DNA from: JACMJL01 sp963791805
GTDB lineage: Bacteria; Bacillota; Clostridia; Clostridiales; Clostridiaceae
DNA: 64,000 nucleotides
Assembly: GCA_963791805.1 (NCBI GenBank)
Contig: CAWBTU010000003.1
Span: forward strand, 248,001-312,000
Direction: 5' to 3'
Program-made: the position numbers and the translations under genes
The notes under the pieces: model-generated
Told to the model about the DNA's origin: nothing
What the model saw: the letters and a program-made list of their open reading frames with translations, nothing else
The model's database searches: none
Part shown: piece after piece, positions 17,247 to 25,480 of the stretch
Layout of the letters: each line of letters begins with the position of its first letter
Position numbering within the stretch: position 1 is the first letter of the stretch

Positions 17247-17282
17247 TTATTCCACGAGAAGTCATAAAATGTTGAATATAAT
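17247..17282 (+). promoter_or_regulatory. Shared-box promoter P4 before the lipase
   Basis: TTATTCCACGAGAA at 17247-17260, 16 nt, then TATAAT at 17277-17282, followed by ATGTGGGAAAAT as after P3. The upstream 75 bp match the region before P1. Confidence 0.75.
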
Positions 17283-17314
17283 AAGTATGTGGGAAAATAA
17301 ATGAGACACCCCTT

Positions 17315-17373
17315 ATGTATGAAATAGATTAAAGTGGATAAAATTTACTATCCTTACTAATCTTAAGTTCTAA
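17315..17373 (+). pseudogene. Decayed ninth copy of the array peptide
   Basis: Starts ATGTATGAA like copies 2-4 but hits a TAA after five codons. Further on it keeps the pattern AAGTGGATAAAATTTACTAT, then TTCTAATTAACACCAAT, aligned with the end and spacer of intact copies. Indels break the frame. It sits between P4 and the lipase. Confidence 0.7.
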
Positions 17374-17414
17374 TTAACACCAATCATTTTTATGATTTTG
17401 AAGGAGGTCATTCT

Positions 17415-18047
17415 ATGAAAAACAAATTTTCAACAAAAATATTATTGCCTTGCTTTTTAATACTACTGACTGCTTTTACTTTAGGTTTTGTTAACATACA
17501 ATCAACGCATGCTAAAACTGTTACAAAAACTGATCATAACCCAGTAGTATTTGTACATGGGCTTGGAGGTGCAAGCTATAATTTTCTTGCAATTAAAAGT
17601 TATTTAATAAGTCAAGGTTGGTCTCAAGATCAATTATTTGCTGTGGATTTGCCAGATAAGGTTTTAGATGCAGGTAACAACGCTATTAATAGTCCTGTTC
17701 TTAGTGCTTATGTTAATACTGTGCTGCAAAAGACTGGTAAAAGTAAAGTAGATATAGTAGCCCATAGTATGGGTGGATCTAATAGCTTATATTACCTAAC
17801 TAAACTAAATGGAGCTAGCAAAGTAGATAAACTTGTTACTCTTGGTGGAGCAAATAGATTAAGTGGTACATCTACAGCTCCAAAAGGTGTAGCTGTGACT
17901 TCTATTTATAGTTCAACTGATATGGTTGTAATGAACTATTTATCTAAACTTGACGGAGCTAACAACATACAAATTTTTGGCGTTGATCATGTTGGACTTT
18001 TAATGAACAGTAAAGTAAATTCCCTAATTGTACAAGCACTTAAATAG
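17415..18047 (+). CDS. Secreted lipase/esterase, alpha/beta hydrolase of the Bacillus LipA type
   Basis: A 210-residue protein with a Sec signal peptide (positive N-terminus, hydrophobic core at about 9-27, likely cut after THA at 33). The mature part of about 177 residues matches the small subfamily I.4 lipases. Oxyanion loop FVHGLGG lies at 47-52, the nucleophile is Ser118 in AHSMG (Ala instead of the first Gly, as in B. subtilis LipA), and probable partners are Asp169 and His192 (DHVGL). It should hydrolyse lipid esters outside the cell. It is controlled by P4, the same box as the peptides, so it is probably co-expressed with them. AAGGAGG precedes the ATG. Confidence 0.9.
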   Translation: MKNKFSTKILLPCFLILLTAFTLGFVNIQSTHAKTVTKTDHNPVVFVHGLGGASYNFLAIKSYLISQGWSQDQLFAVDLPDKVLDAGNNAINSPVLSAYVNTVLQKTGKSKVDIVAHSMGGSNSLYYLTKLNGASKVDKLVTLGGANRLSGTSTAPKGVAVTSIYSSTDMVVMNYLSKLDGANNIQIFGVDHVGLLMNSKVNSLIVQALK

Positions 18048-18134
18048 TCACTTAAGGATTGTATTCATTAATACCCACATCATGAAAAATATAACTAAAT
18101 AGTATAAAATAACAATCAAAATCCTGACTAAAAT

Positions 18135-18174
18135 AGAATACCCCTAGGTAGTATATTACCTGGGGGTATTCTTT
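18135..18174. terminator. Bidirectional terminator between lipase and second exporter operon
   Basis: AGAATACCCCTAGGTA pairs with TACCTGGGGGTATTCT around a short loop, with CTTT following on the plus strand. It is related in sequence to the terminator at 17115. Confidence 0.85.
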
Positions 18175-18199
18175 ATAAAAATCAAATTTATTTCTCTAT

Positions 18200-20206
18200 T
18201 TATATAGCCTGATCATCTAGATTTGCACCAGTAAATTGGCTATTATAAAGATCTGCATAGAAACCCTTCTGAGCAAGAAGTTCGTTATGGTTACCCATCT
18301 CGATAATACTTCCTTTGTTCATAACAAGTATCAATTCTGCATCTCTGATTGTAGACAACCTATGTGCAATTACAAAGCTTGTTCTGTCTTTCATAAGTTC
18401 AGTCATTGCCTTCTGTATATATACCTCTGTTCTAGAGTCAACACTACTTGTAGCTTCATCAAGAATCATTATAGATGGATTAGCGATTATTGCTCTAGCA
18501 ATAGTAAGAAGTTGCTTTTGACCTTGGGATATATTTGATGCTTCTTCATTTAAAATAGTATTATAACCATCTGGAAGAGTTTTTATAAAGTGATGAGCGT
18601 GAGCCGCTTTTGCAGCAATTATAACCTCTTCTTCAGTTGTCCCTTCACGACCATATGCTATATTATCCATTATAGTGCCATTAAACAGCCATGTATCCTG
18701 AAGCACCATTCCAAACATATTGCGAAGTTCTCCACGTTTTAGATCCCTTATATCAACACCGTCAACTGTTATCTTCCCTGCATCTATTTCGTAGAACCTC
18801 ATTAAGAGGTTAACAAGTGTGGTCTTACCTGCACCTGTTGGTCCTACAATAGCTATAGTATGACCTTGCTTAACGTCAATATTCATTTTCTTTATTAAAG
18901 GTTCATCCTTTTTGTAACTAAATTCTACATCTTGGAAGCAAACCTCACCCTTAGGGAATTCAATAACCTTTGAATCAGCACTATCAGGTAATTCTTCAAC
19001 TTCATCTAAAAGTTCAAAAACACGTTCTGCTGATGCAATAGTTGACTGAATAATATTAGCTATATTGGCGGTCTGAATTATAGGCATTGTAAATTGTCTT
19101 GAGTATTGAATAAATGAGCTAATATCTCCAATATCAATTCTACCTTTAGTAACAAAGATACCACCGACAACACATACTATTACGTAACCTAGATTGCTAA
19201 CAAATCTCATTAGCGGCATTATAATACCTGAAACAAACTGTGCTTTCCATCCTGCTTTATACAGTTTATTGTTAATAGTATTAAACTCGTCTATAGATTC
19301 CTGTTCATGTCCAAATGCCTTAACAATTTTATGACCAGTATACATTTCTTCAACATGACCATTTAATTCTCCAAGGGCTTTTTGCTGCACTGCAAAGTAT
19401 TTTTGTGACCGCTTTGCAATGTACGTAGTTACTACAATATATAGTGGTATTGTCACAATAACAATAAGCGTCAATTCTATACTTATTGTTAACATCATAA
19501 TAATGATACCAATAATGGTTACAATGGAAGTTATCAGTTGTGTTAAACTTTGCTGCAGTGTATTAGAAATATTGTCAACATCATTGGTAACACGACTCAA
19601 AATTTCACCATGAGTTTTTGAATCGAAGAATTTAAGTGGCAATCTTGAAAGCTTGTCATCTACTTCATTACGAATATTATAAACAATTTTTTGTGCAACT
19701 CCAGCCATAATATATTGTTGAATATATGCGAATATGGCACTCATAAAATATAACCCTAAAAGTATTAATGCTATATTACGAACATATGTGAAATCTACAT
19801 TTCCACCATTTAGTTGCATTACATGAGCAATACTTGCCTTTACTTGAGCTAAACTGCTCTGAACCTGAGGTGTATTTGTTTGAGGGTTAGCTGCTAATTG
19901 ATTTAATTGATCAAGCTTTGGGTTCAATTTATCTAAAGTAACTCTCCCCATAAAGCCTTCTCCAATTTTTGTTATACCCTTACCCATAATTTTAGGTCCA
20001 GCTATACTAAAAATCGTACTTAGAATAGCAAATATAAAAACGATAATAAATTTAGTCTTCTCTGGTTTTAAATAACTAAGTAATCTTAAAAGTGTGCCTT
20101 TAAAGTCTTTAGCTTTTTCCGCAGGTCTTCCCATTGGAGGTCCTCCCTGTGGGCCTCTTTGATTATCTACTTTTGGGGAAGTTGATTCTTTTCGTTCTTC
20201 GCTCAT
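18200..20206 (-). CDS. Second heterodimeric ABC exporter, subunit with canonical catalytic Glu
   Basis: A 668-residue paralogue of the gene at 12136-14067. It has six membrane helices, Walker A GPTGAGKT, Walker B ILDEATSSVD with Glu, and a non-standard signature SQGQ. The extracytoplasmic insert after helix 1 is again long and Gln/Asn-rich, ending in a conserved GGNVDFTYV. An extra N-terminal tail of about 30 residues is rich in Pro, Gly and charged residues (RGPQGGPPMGRP) and lacks a counterpart in the first exporter. It overlaps its partner gene by 4 bp. Substrates are unknown; control by MarR fits a drug or peptide exporter. Confidence 0.9.
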   Translation of the reverse strand: MSEERKESTSPKVDNQRGPQGGPPMGRPAEKAKDFKGTLLRLLSYLKPEKTKFIIVFIFAILSTIFSIAGPKIMGKGITKIGEGFMGRVTLDKLNPKLDQLNQLAANPQTNTPQVQSSLAQVKASIAHVMQLNGGNVDFTYVRNIALILLGLYFMSAIFAYIQQYIMAGVAQKIVYNIRNEVDDKLSRLPLKFFDSKTHGEILSRVTNDVDNISNTLQQSLTQLITSIVTIIGIIIMMLTISIELTLIVIVTIPLYIVVTTYIAKRSQKYFAVQQKALGELNGHVEEMYTGHKIVKAFGHEQESIDEFNTINNKLYKAGWKAQFVSGIIMPLMRFVSNLGYVIVCVVGGIFVTKGRIDIGDISSFIQYSRQFTMPIIQTANIANIIQSTIASAERVFELLDEVEELPDSADSKVIEFPKGEVCFQDVEFSYKKDEPLIKKMNIDVKQGHTIAIVGPTGAGKTTLVNLLMRFYEIDAGKITVDGVDIRDLKRGELRNMFGMVLQDTWLFNGTIMDNIAYGREGTTEEEVIIAAKAAHAHHFIKTLPDGYNTILNEEASNISQGQKQLLTIARAIIANPSIMILDEATSSVDSRTEVYIQKAMTELMKDRTSFVIAHRLSTIRDAELILVMNKGSIIEMGNHNELLAQKGFYADLYNSQFTGANLDDQAI

Positions 20207-21930
20207 GCTAATTCCTCCTCTGAAAGCTGTGAAGCTACAATTTCATGATATACTTCACAGGTATTTAGCAATTCTTTATGCGTTCCCATTCCTGCTATTT
20301 TACCGTCATCTAGAACAATAATTCTATCAGCATCCATTACTGTTGAAACCCTTTGTGCAATAATGAATACTGTGGCGTCAGATATTTCAGGTTTAAGGGC
20401 TGCTCTAAGTTTTGCATCAGTTTTAAAATCAAGGGCTGAAAAACTATCATCAAAAATATATATTTCCGGTCTTCTAACTAGAGCACGTGCAATGGAAAGA
20501 CGCTGCTTCTGTCCACCAGACACATTTGTTCCACCCTGTGCAATATAATGATCAAATCCTTTATCCTTACTAGAAATAAAGTCTGTTGCTTGAGCTACTT
20601 CTGCTGCATGCTTTATTTCTTCAATAGTTGCATCTTCCTTACCATATTTCAAGTTTTCAGCAATTGTACCAGAGAAAAGAACAGTTTTTTGAGGAACAAA
20701 ACCAATCTTAGCTCTTAGGCTTTCTTGAGTCATTTCTCTTACATCTACACCATCCACCAGTACTACGCCACTTTCAACATCATAGAACCTAGTAATCAAA
20801 TTGATCAAAGTAGATTTTCCTGAACCTGTGCCTCCTATGATGGCAGTTATCTCACCTGGCCTTGCCTTAAAGTTTATCTCGCTTATAGCAGGTTGTTCTG
20901 CACCAGGATAACTAAAGGATACATCTTTGAATTCAACAAAGCCCCTTTCACTATCTGCTTTTATAGCATCTTTTGGATCAACGATTTCAGGCTCAACCTC
21001 AAGTAATTCATTTATTCTTACTGCAGAAGCTTGAGCTCTAGGTACCATTACAAATAGCATAGATAGCATTACGAAGGCAAATAGTATCTGCATAGCATAT
21101 TGTATAAATGCCATCAGTGCTCCAAGTTTCATATCTCCATTATCAACTCTAATTGCTCCAAACCATATAATTGCCACAGTAGTAAAATTCATAATAACTA
21201 ACATAGCGGGCATTAATGCAGCCATTATTTTATTTACTTTAACTGCATTTGCCATAAGGTCTTGATTGGCATTATCAAATCTTTCTTTTTCTTTGTCAAT
21301 ACGATTAAAGGCTCTTACAACTCTTATGCCTGTAAGATTTTCTCGTAAAACTAGATTTAATTTATCAAGCTTTACTTGCATTAATCTAAATAGTGGTATT
21401 CCTTTTCCAAGTACTGCACCAATAACAATACCTAGAACCGGCACTACAACTACAAAAACCCATGTCAACGGAACATCCTGCTGCAGGGCCATAACTATTC
21501 CACCAATTGCAGTCAAAGGTGCACTAATCATCATACTAAATATAAGAACAGATACTTGTTGCACCTGAGTAACGTCATTAGTAGTTCTAGTAATAAGTGT
21601 TGCAGTTCCAAATTTATCAAACTCACGTAAAGAAAAACTTTCAACCTTTGTAAAAATTTTTTCTCTAATTATTGAACCAAGACCAACTGCTGTTCTTGAG
21701 GAAAGAAAAGATGCAATAATTGCACAAACAGTTCCTCCGCCAGCTATAAGCAACATATATCCGCCGATTCTAACTATATAGTCTACGTCCTTAGTTACAA
21801 TTCCTTTATCAACAATATCTGACATCAATGTAGGTAGATATAAATCTGAAATTACTTGAATAAAAAGAAGTATTAAAATAAGAACAATATATACAGTGTA
21901 CTTTTTTAAAAATCTGAACAGTTTAATCAT
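20203..21930 (-). CDS. Second heterodimeric ABC exporter, subunit with degenerate Walker B
   Basis: A 575-residue partner with six membrane helices, Walker A GGTGSGKS, signature VSGGQ and Walker B IFDDSFSALD (Asp for the catalytic Glu). It starts MIKLFRFLKKY and is clearly paralogous to the gene at 14064-15773. It lies 21 bp downstream of the marR gene and is co-transcribed from the promoter at 22479-22507. Together with the previous gene it forms a BmrCD/LmrCD-type exporter. Confidence 0.9.
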   Translation of the reverse strand: MIKLFRFLKKYTVYIVLILILLFIQVISDLYLPTLMSDIVDKGIVTKDVDYIVRIGGYMLLIAGGGTVCAIIASFLSSRTAVGLGSIIREKIFTKVESFSLREFDKFGTATLITRTTNDVTQVQQVSVLIFSMMISAPLTAIGGIVMALQQDVPLTWVFVVVVPVLGIVIGAVLGKGIPLFRLMQVKLDKLNLVLRENLTGIRVVRAFNRIDKEKERFDNANQDLMANAVKVNKIMAALMPAMLVIMNFTTVAIIWFGAIRVDNGDMKLGALMAFIQYAMQILFAFVMLSMLFVMVPRAQASAVRINELLEVEPEIVDPKDAIKADSERGFVEFKDVSFSYPGAEQPAISEINFKARPGEITAIIGGTGSGKSTLINLITRFYDVESGVVLVDGVDVREMTQESLRAKIGFVPQKTVLFSGTIAENLKYGKEDATIEEIKHAAEVAQATDFISSKDKGFDHYIAQGGTNVSGGQKQRLSIARALVRRPEIYIFDDSFSALDFKTDAKLRAALKPEISDATVFIIAQRVSTVMDADRIIVLDDGKIAGMGTHKELLNTCEVYHEIVASQLSEEELA

Positions 21931-21951
21931 AGAAACAACTCCTATCCTTTT

Positions 21952-22401
21952 TTAATTACTACTATTTTTATCTTCGCTCAAAAGTCTTTTAAGTATAGTC
22001 AATCCTTCAAATATTTTATCAAGTTCCTCCGGGGTCCCTCGACTCATTATGCTTTCTGTATTTTCTTCGAATCTCTTATGAAAATTATGATGACTATCTT
22101 TAAAATTAGGGGCTATACTTACATAAACAACTCTTTTATCTTCTTCACTTCGTTCTCTTTCCACTAATCCTATCTTCTCAAGTCTATCAACAATTCCTGA
22201 TACAGTACTATTGGATAGATTGATTTTATTGCTTAGTTCACTGATTTTCATCTTATTCTGTTTACTCAATATTCCCATTACCATCCCTTGTGGTGCCGTC
22301 ATTCCCATTTCAACCATTAGTTTATCCATATTCTGCTTAAATAGCTTCATAACTTCTCGAAATAGCCTTGCAACTTCCAAGCTTTCATTATATTCGTCCA
22401 T
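21952..22401 (-). CDS. MarR family transcriptional regulator
   Basis: A 149-residue winged-helix regulator; the recognition region is KISELSNKINLSNSTVSGIVDRLEKIGLVER and the wing DKRVVYVSI. I chose the ATG at 22401 because GAGGTGG lies 7 nt upstream; the longer frame begins at a TTG without a site. It heads the operon of the second exporter, so it probably represses its own operon and is released by a ligand, perhaps an exported compound. Operator-like repeats lie just upstream. Confidence 0.9.
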   Translation of the reverse strand: MDEYNESLEVARLFREVMKLFKQNMDKLMVEMGMTAPQGMVMGILSKQNKMKISELSNKINLSNSTVSGIVDRLEKIGLVERERSEEDKRVVYVSIAPNFKDSHHNFHKRFEENTESIMSRGTPEELDKIFEGLTILKRLLSEDKNSSN

Positions 22402-22440
22402 TCCTTCACCACCTCTCAATTTTAAAAAATACTTTTTAAG

Positions 22441-22507
22441 CGAATGTTTCGTTTGCGAATATTTCGTCTACGAAATATATTATATTCTCCTATTAATTAA
22501 CTGTCAA
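22441..22507 (-). promoter_or_regulatory. Consensus promoter and operator repeats of the marR-exporter operon
   Basis: On the minus strand TTGACA (22507-22502), 17 nt and TATAAT (22484-22479) form a perfect housekeeping promoter. Immediately downstream, CGAATATTTCG (22457-22467) and CGAATGTTTCG (22441-22451) are near-palindromes 16 bp apart, and ACGAAATA at 22470-22477 adds a half site. They cover the transcription start, as expected for MarR autorepression. Confidence 0.8.
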
Positions 22508-22532
22508 GTATATAGAGGAAACTTATAAAATG

Positions 22533-22573
22533 AAAAAAGGGCTACCTATCTATAATAATCCTGCGGCAACCCC
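22533..22573 (-). terminator. Terminator downstream of the radical SAM gene
   Basis: On the minus strand GGGGTTGCC pairs with GGTAGCCC (one bulge, two wobble pairs) and is followed by six T residues. It would end transcription from the radical SAM / acetyltransferase genes. Confidence 0.6.
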
Positions 22574-22603
22574 TAATGACAAAATATTAATACTAATTGT
22601 CAA

Positions 22604-22713
22604 AACTTATTTATATTGGTGAAAAGAACTTATTTATATTGGTGAAAAGAACTTATTTATATTGGTGAAAAGAACTTATTTATATTGGTGAAAAGAACTT
22701 ATTTATATTGGTG
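22604..22713. repeat. 23-bp tandem repeat, five copies, over the end of the radical SAM gene
   Basis: Units start with AACTTATTTATATTGGTG and recur at 22604, 22627, 22650, 22673 and 22696, identical in sequence. The stop codon of the radical SAM gene (22699-22701) falls in the last plus-strand unit, so the repeat is a 3'-end expansion that leaves the protein intact. Confidence 0.9.
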
Positions 22714-23541
22714 TATATTTTTCTGAATATCTTTTAATAGATTGACCTTATCTTGCGGGAAATCGGCTTTAAATACATATCTATTTGAAGCATGATTGCT
22801 TCTAAATACCATTTTGTTCTCAACAGAGATATTTTCTATCATCACCTTTAGCTCTCTTAATACCTCAATGTTTGATAAGCTGACAAACTTTTTTTCCCTA
22901 ACCTTTTTATATAATTCAGTACTAGGGTCTACTATCAAGCTAAGTACACCAAAAAAATCTGGGTTCATTTTACTTATTAGTTCCCCTGTATTTTTTCCAT
23001 GATTAAAGCTTTTTTCTGTACCACCGATTCCTGAAATCACTGTTACTGATAAGAGAATTCCTGATTCTTTTACCTTAGTACCTGCCTCTAATAATTCACT
23101 GCTAGTTGCTCCTTTATTTATATCCTTTAGAACCTCGTCATCACCTGACTCTACTCCCATATAAACCATACTGAGACCCAATAATTGTAATTCCTTTAAT
23201 TCTTCTACACTCTTTAATAGAATAGATCTTGGTGTACCATAAAGAGTAACCCTTTTGCATTCTGGAAATTTTATTTTTATATACTTCAGAATCTCTTTTA
23301 AATCATTTGTTGGAATAATCAGTGCATCTCCATCAGCTAAAAAGATTTTTTCAACAAATTTATTTTGCTGTCTATAAATATCAATTTCATCTTTTATTGT
23401 TTGTACTGGTTTTATAGTAAATTTTTTTGACTTATACATACTACAAAAAATGCAATTATTGTGTGAACATCCTAAAGTAGCTTGTATTATTAAACTATAT
23501 GCTTCGCTTGGTGGCCTATATAAAGGCATATCATAATTCAT
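22699..23541 (-). CDS. Radical SAM protein
   Basis: A 280-residue radical SAM enzyme. The cluster-binding cysteines lie in GCSHNNCIFC (about residues 24-33), a CX4CX2C spacing seen in a COG1032-like family rather than the classic CX3CX2C. Later motifs are GDALI, YMGVESGDDEVL and ISGIGG, which bind SAM. There is no second cluster or B12 domain, and the reaction is unknown. AGGAGG precedes the ATG. The acetyltransferase gene follows upstream in the same direction with a 14-bp gap. Confidence 0.85.
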   Translation of the reverse strand: MNYDMPLYRPPSEAYSLIIQATLGCSHNNCIFCSMYKSKKFTIKPVQTIKDEIDIYRQQNKFVEKIFLADGDALIIPTNDLKEILKYIKIKFPECKRVTLYGTPRSILLKSVEELKELQLLGLSMVYMGVESGDDEVLKDINKGATSSELLEAGTKVKESGILLSVTVISGIGGTEKSFNHGKNTGELISKMNPDFFGVLSLIVDPSTELYKKVREKKFVSLSNIEVLRELKVMIENISVENKMVFRSNHASNRYVFKADFPQDKVNLLKDIQKNIHQYK

Positions 23542-23555
23542 AATTACCTCCTAAA

Positions 23556-24113
23556 TTAGTAATCTTTTCTTAATAACGAAAACATGCTTAAATCCACATA
23601 CTTTCCTTTATAAAATTCATATTCTTTCATAGTTCCTTCTTCACTAAACTTTAGTTTTAACAAAAGTTTTATTGAAGCTTTGTTTTCAGGTTCTACTAAA
23701 GCTTGAATCCTATTAAACTTCATATCCCTAAAACCATATAATACAATAGCATCTAATGCCTCTTTCATAATACCTTGGTTCCAATATTCTTTACATAGCT
23801 CATATCCAAGTTCTACCCTTGAGGCTTGCTTTGAAATATTATGAAATCCGCAGGTTCCTATTAGCCTATTCTCTCTTTTCGTATAGATTCCCCATCTAAT
23901 ACCATTTTTATTTTCATATCTTTTACTAAGGAAAATAATTAAATTACTCGCTTCTGAGGCTTTTTCTAGAGGGTTAATATCATAATATTTCATTACGTCC
24001 GTATCGGAGAAAATATTGAATATTTCCACTTCATTGTTTTGAGTTATTTCCTTTAACAGTAAATTCTTAGTTTCCAATTCTGGAAACTGCTCAAAGCTTC
24101 TTTCAATACTCAT
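23556..24113 (-). CDS. GNAT family N-acetyltransferase (RimJ/RimL type)
   Basis: A 185-residue acetyltransferase with the GNAT fold: LLLKEITQNNEVEIFNI at the N-terminus, then IGTCGFHNI, VELGYELCKEYWNQGIMKEAL (acetyl-CoA binding) and FNRIQALVEPENKASIKLL. The RimJ/L and SpeG branches acetylate protein N-termini, amino acids or antibiotics; the acceptor cannot be predicted. The ribosome-binding site is weak. Confidence 0.85.
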   Translation of the reverse strand: MSIERSFEQFPELETKNLLLKEITQNNEVEIFNIFSDTDVMKYYDINPLEKASEASNLIIFLSKRYENKNGIRWGIYTKRENRLIGTCGFHNISKQASRVELGYELCKEYWNQGIMKEALDAIVLYGFRDMKFNRIQALVEPENKASIKLLLKLKFSEEGTMKEYEFYKGKYVDLSMFSLLRKDY

Positions 24114-24148
24114 ATTCCATTCATCTCTTTCCTTACGCTTTGCTTCTT

Positions 24149-25294
24149 CTAATTATTACCATCAGTAACCTTTTTAATATATTCATAAGTTGATGGAGCT
24201 CGATTCTTTAATACCTCACGTAAATCTGAATTTGCATAGTAATAAGCAAAACATTCTGCGAAGTATTCTGTTGGTGAATTTATAAAATAATCTCTAAGTT
24301 CTTTAGATGTGCTAAAGTCATTAGTAAATAAATTAGGTCCTTCCGTCTTATTCAAGGAATCCTCCTCAAGATCCGCTGATTCATTGAATTTTCCAGTTGC
24401 CTTATTATAATCAAAAGCATGTCCAATTTCATGTAAAGTAGAAACACTGCAATTATTATATTTATTTATTATATTTCTAGGAATAGCATAGTCTACTTTA
24501 ATCTCTGAAGTTGCAGGATAGTATATACCAACTAATTTAAGGGTTCCATTAGGGTTAATTGTATCCTCAATATAATGAGAGATGTATTCAATCTTAACTT
24601 TATCTTCTAAGATTTTAGTTAAAATATTGTTTGGAAGATTTTTTATCAATTGATTTGAATTGGAAATCTCATTATTGCTTTTATCATAATTAGATGTTAG
24701 TAATTCTCCAAGCGCTCCTTGCTTTGATAGTATCTTTATATCACAAGTTGCAGCTACATCACTCTCAAATTTACTAATAATTGTACCTTTAATTTCAATG
24801 TTTCCTTCTTTTTTAGTATCAATTCCTGAAGTATCCCATTTTACTTTTTCAGTCCCTATGTCACCATTGGATTTTGTAATATATACATTCTCGGGTAAAT
24901 CAAGCTTATTAGTATTAACCATTATCGTTTTATTTACCGGCTCTACCTTATTGATATACTCATTAACATTTACAACCGCAATTATGACCTTCTTAAACCC
25001 ATCAACTTTTCCTTTAATAAGTTCTTTTCCTGCGTCTTGTGTATTTATTTCATCGGTTTCCCACTTCACTTTAGCATTCTTGTAAGAATGGCTTCTCAAT
25101 TTTGCTGGCAGAGTTTCTGGTAGCTTAGCTTCTTGAAATTGTTTAACTCTAATACTTACATCTTTAACTTCATAGATTTGGTTCAAATAAGAATAGATAC
25201 CCAGACCCATAGCAAGAAGTGTACTAAAAATTATGAAACCAATAAATAAATTCCTTAATATGCCTTTTTTATCCTTTGTAACTGTTTGGTACAT
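24149..25294 (-). CDS. Membrane-anchored lethal-factor-like (ATLF-type) zinc metallopeptidase with Ig-like repeats
   Basis: A 381-residue protein with a membrane anchor at about 13-35 and an outside portion. Two similar modules follow (about 45-110 and 115-190), each with a VKWxTxxIxTxxxG pattern that resembles bacterial Ig-like domains. The C-terminal domain carries HEIGH (His288, Glu289, His292) and a downstream SPTEYFAECFAYYYAN (Glu343/347) that supplies the third zinc ligand, the pattern of the anthrax lethal-factor C-terminal peptidase family. This suggests an extracellular zinc protease tethered to the membrane. The substrate is unknown, and homologues exist in non-pathogens. Confidence 0.8.
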   Translation of the reverse strand: MYQTVTKDKKGILRNLFIGFIIFSTLLAMGLGIYSYLNQIYEVKDVSIRVKQFQEAKLPETLPAKLRSHSYKNAKVKWETDEINTQDAGKELIKGKVDGFKKVIIAVVNVNEYINKVEPVNKTIMVNTNKLDLPENVYITKSNGDIGTEKVKWDTSGIDTKKEGNIEIKGTIISKFESDVAATCDIKILSKQGALGELLTSNYDKSNNEISNSNQLIKNLPNNILTKILEDKVKIEYISHYIEDTINPNGTLKLVGIYYPATSEIKVDYAIPRNIINKYNNCSVSTLHEIGHAFDYNKATGKFNESADLEEDSLNKTEGPNLFTNDFSTSKELRDYFINSPTEYFAECFAYYYANSDLREVLKNRAPSTYEYIKKVTDGNN

Positions 25295-25411
25295 AATTTC
25301 CCTCCAGTTAAGTTACTTTAGTCTTATATATACGATTCTAGTCTATCATTGTTCACTTGAATATATCATAAATTAGCAATAGTGTAAATATTTTAACAAT
25401 GAAAATAGAAA

Positions 25412-25435
25412 GAACGTACTAGTATTAAGTACGCT
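25412..25435 (-). terminator. Terminator after the chemoreceptor-like gene
   Basis: On the minus strand AGCGTACTT and AGTACGTTC form a short hairpin followed by a T-rich tract. Confidence 0.5.
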
Positions 25436-25480
25436 CCTTCATAAATTTGTTATTTAATTAACAAAGCAATGTAAAAACTT

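Noticed and set aside
17247..17300. The CCAC and GTGG sequences around the -10 of the shared promoters as an operator palindrome
   Set aside because: The right half is not kept in P0, P1 and P2, so only the left box is a constant feature.
22604..22713. The 23-bp repeat as a CRISPR array
   Set aside because: Units are directly contiguous with no spacers, and no cas genes are in the window.
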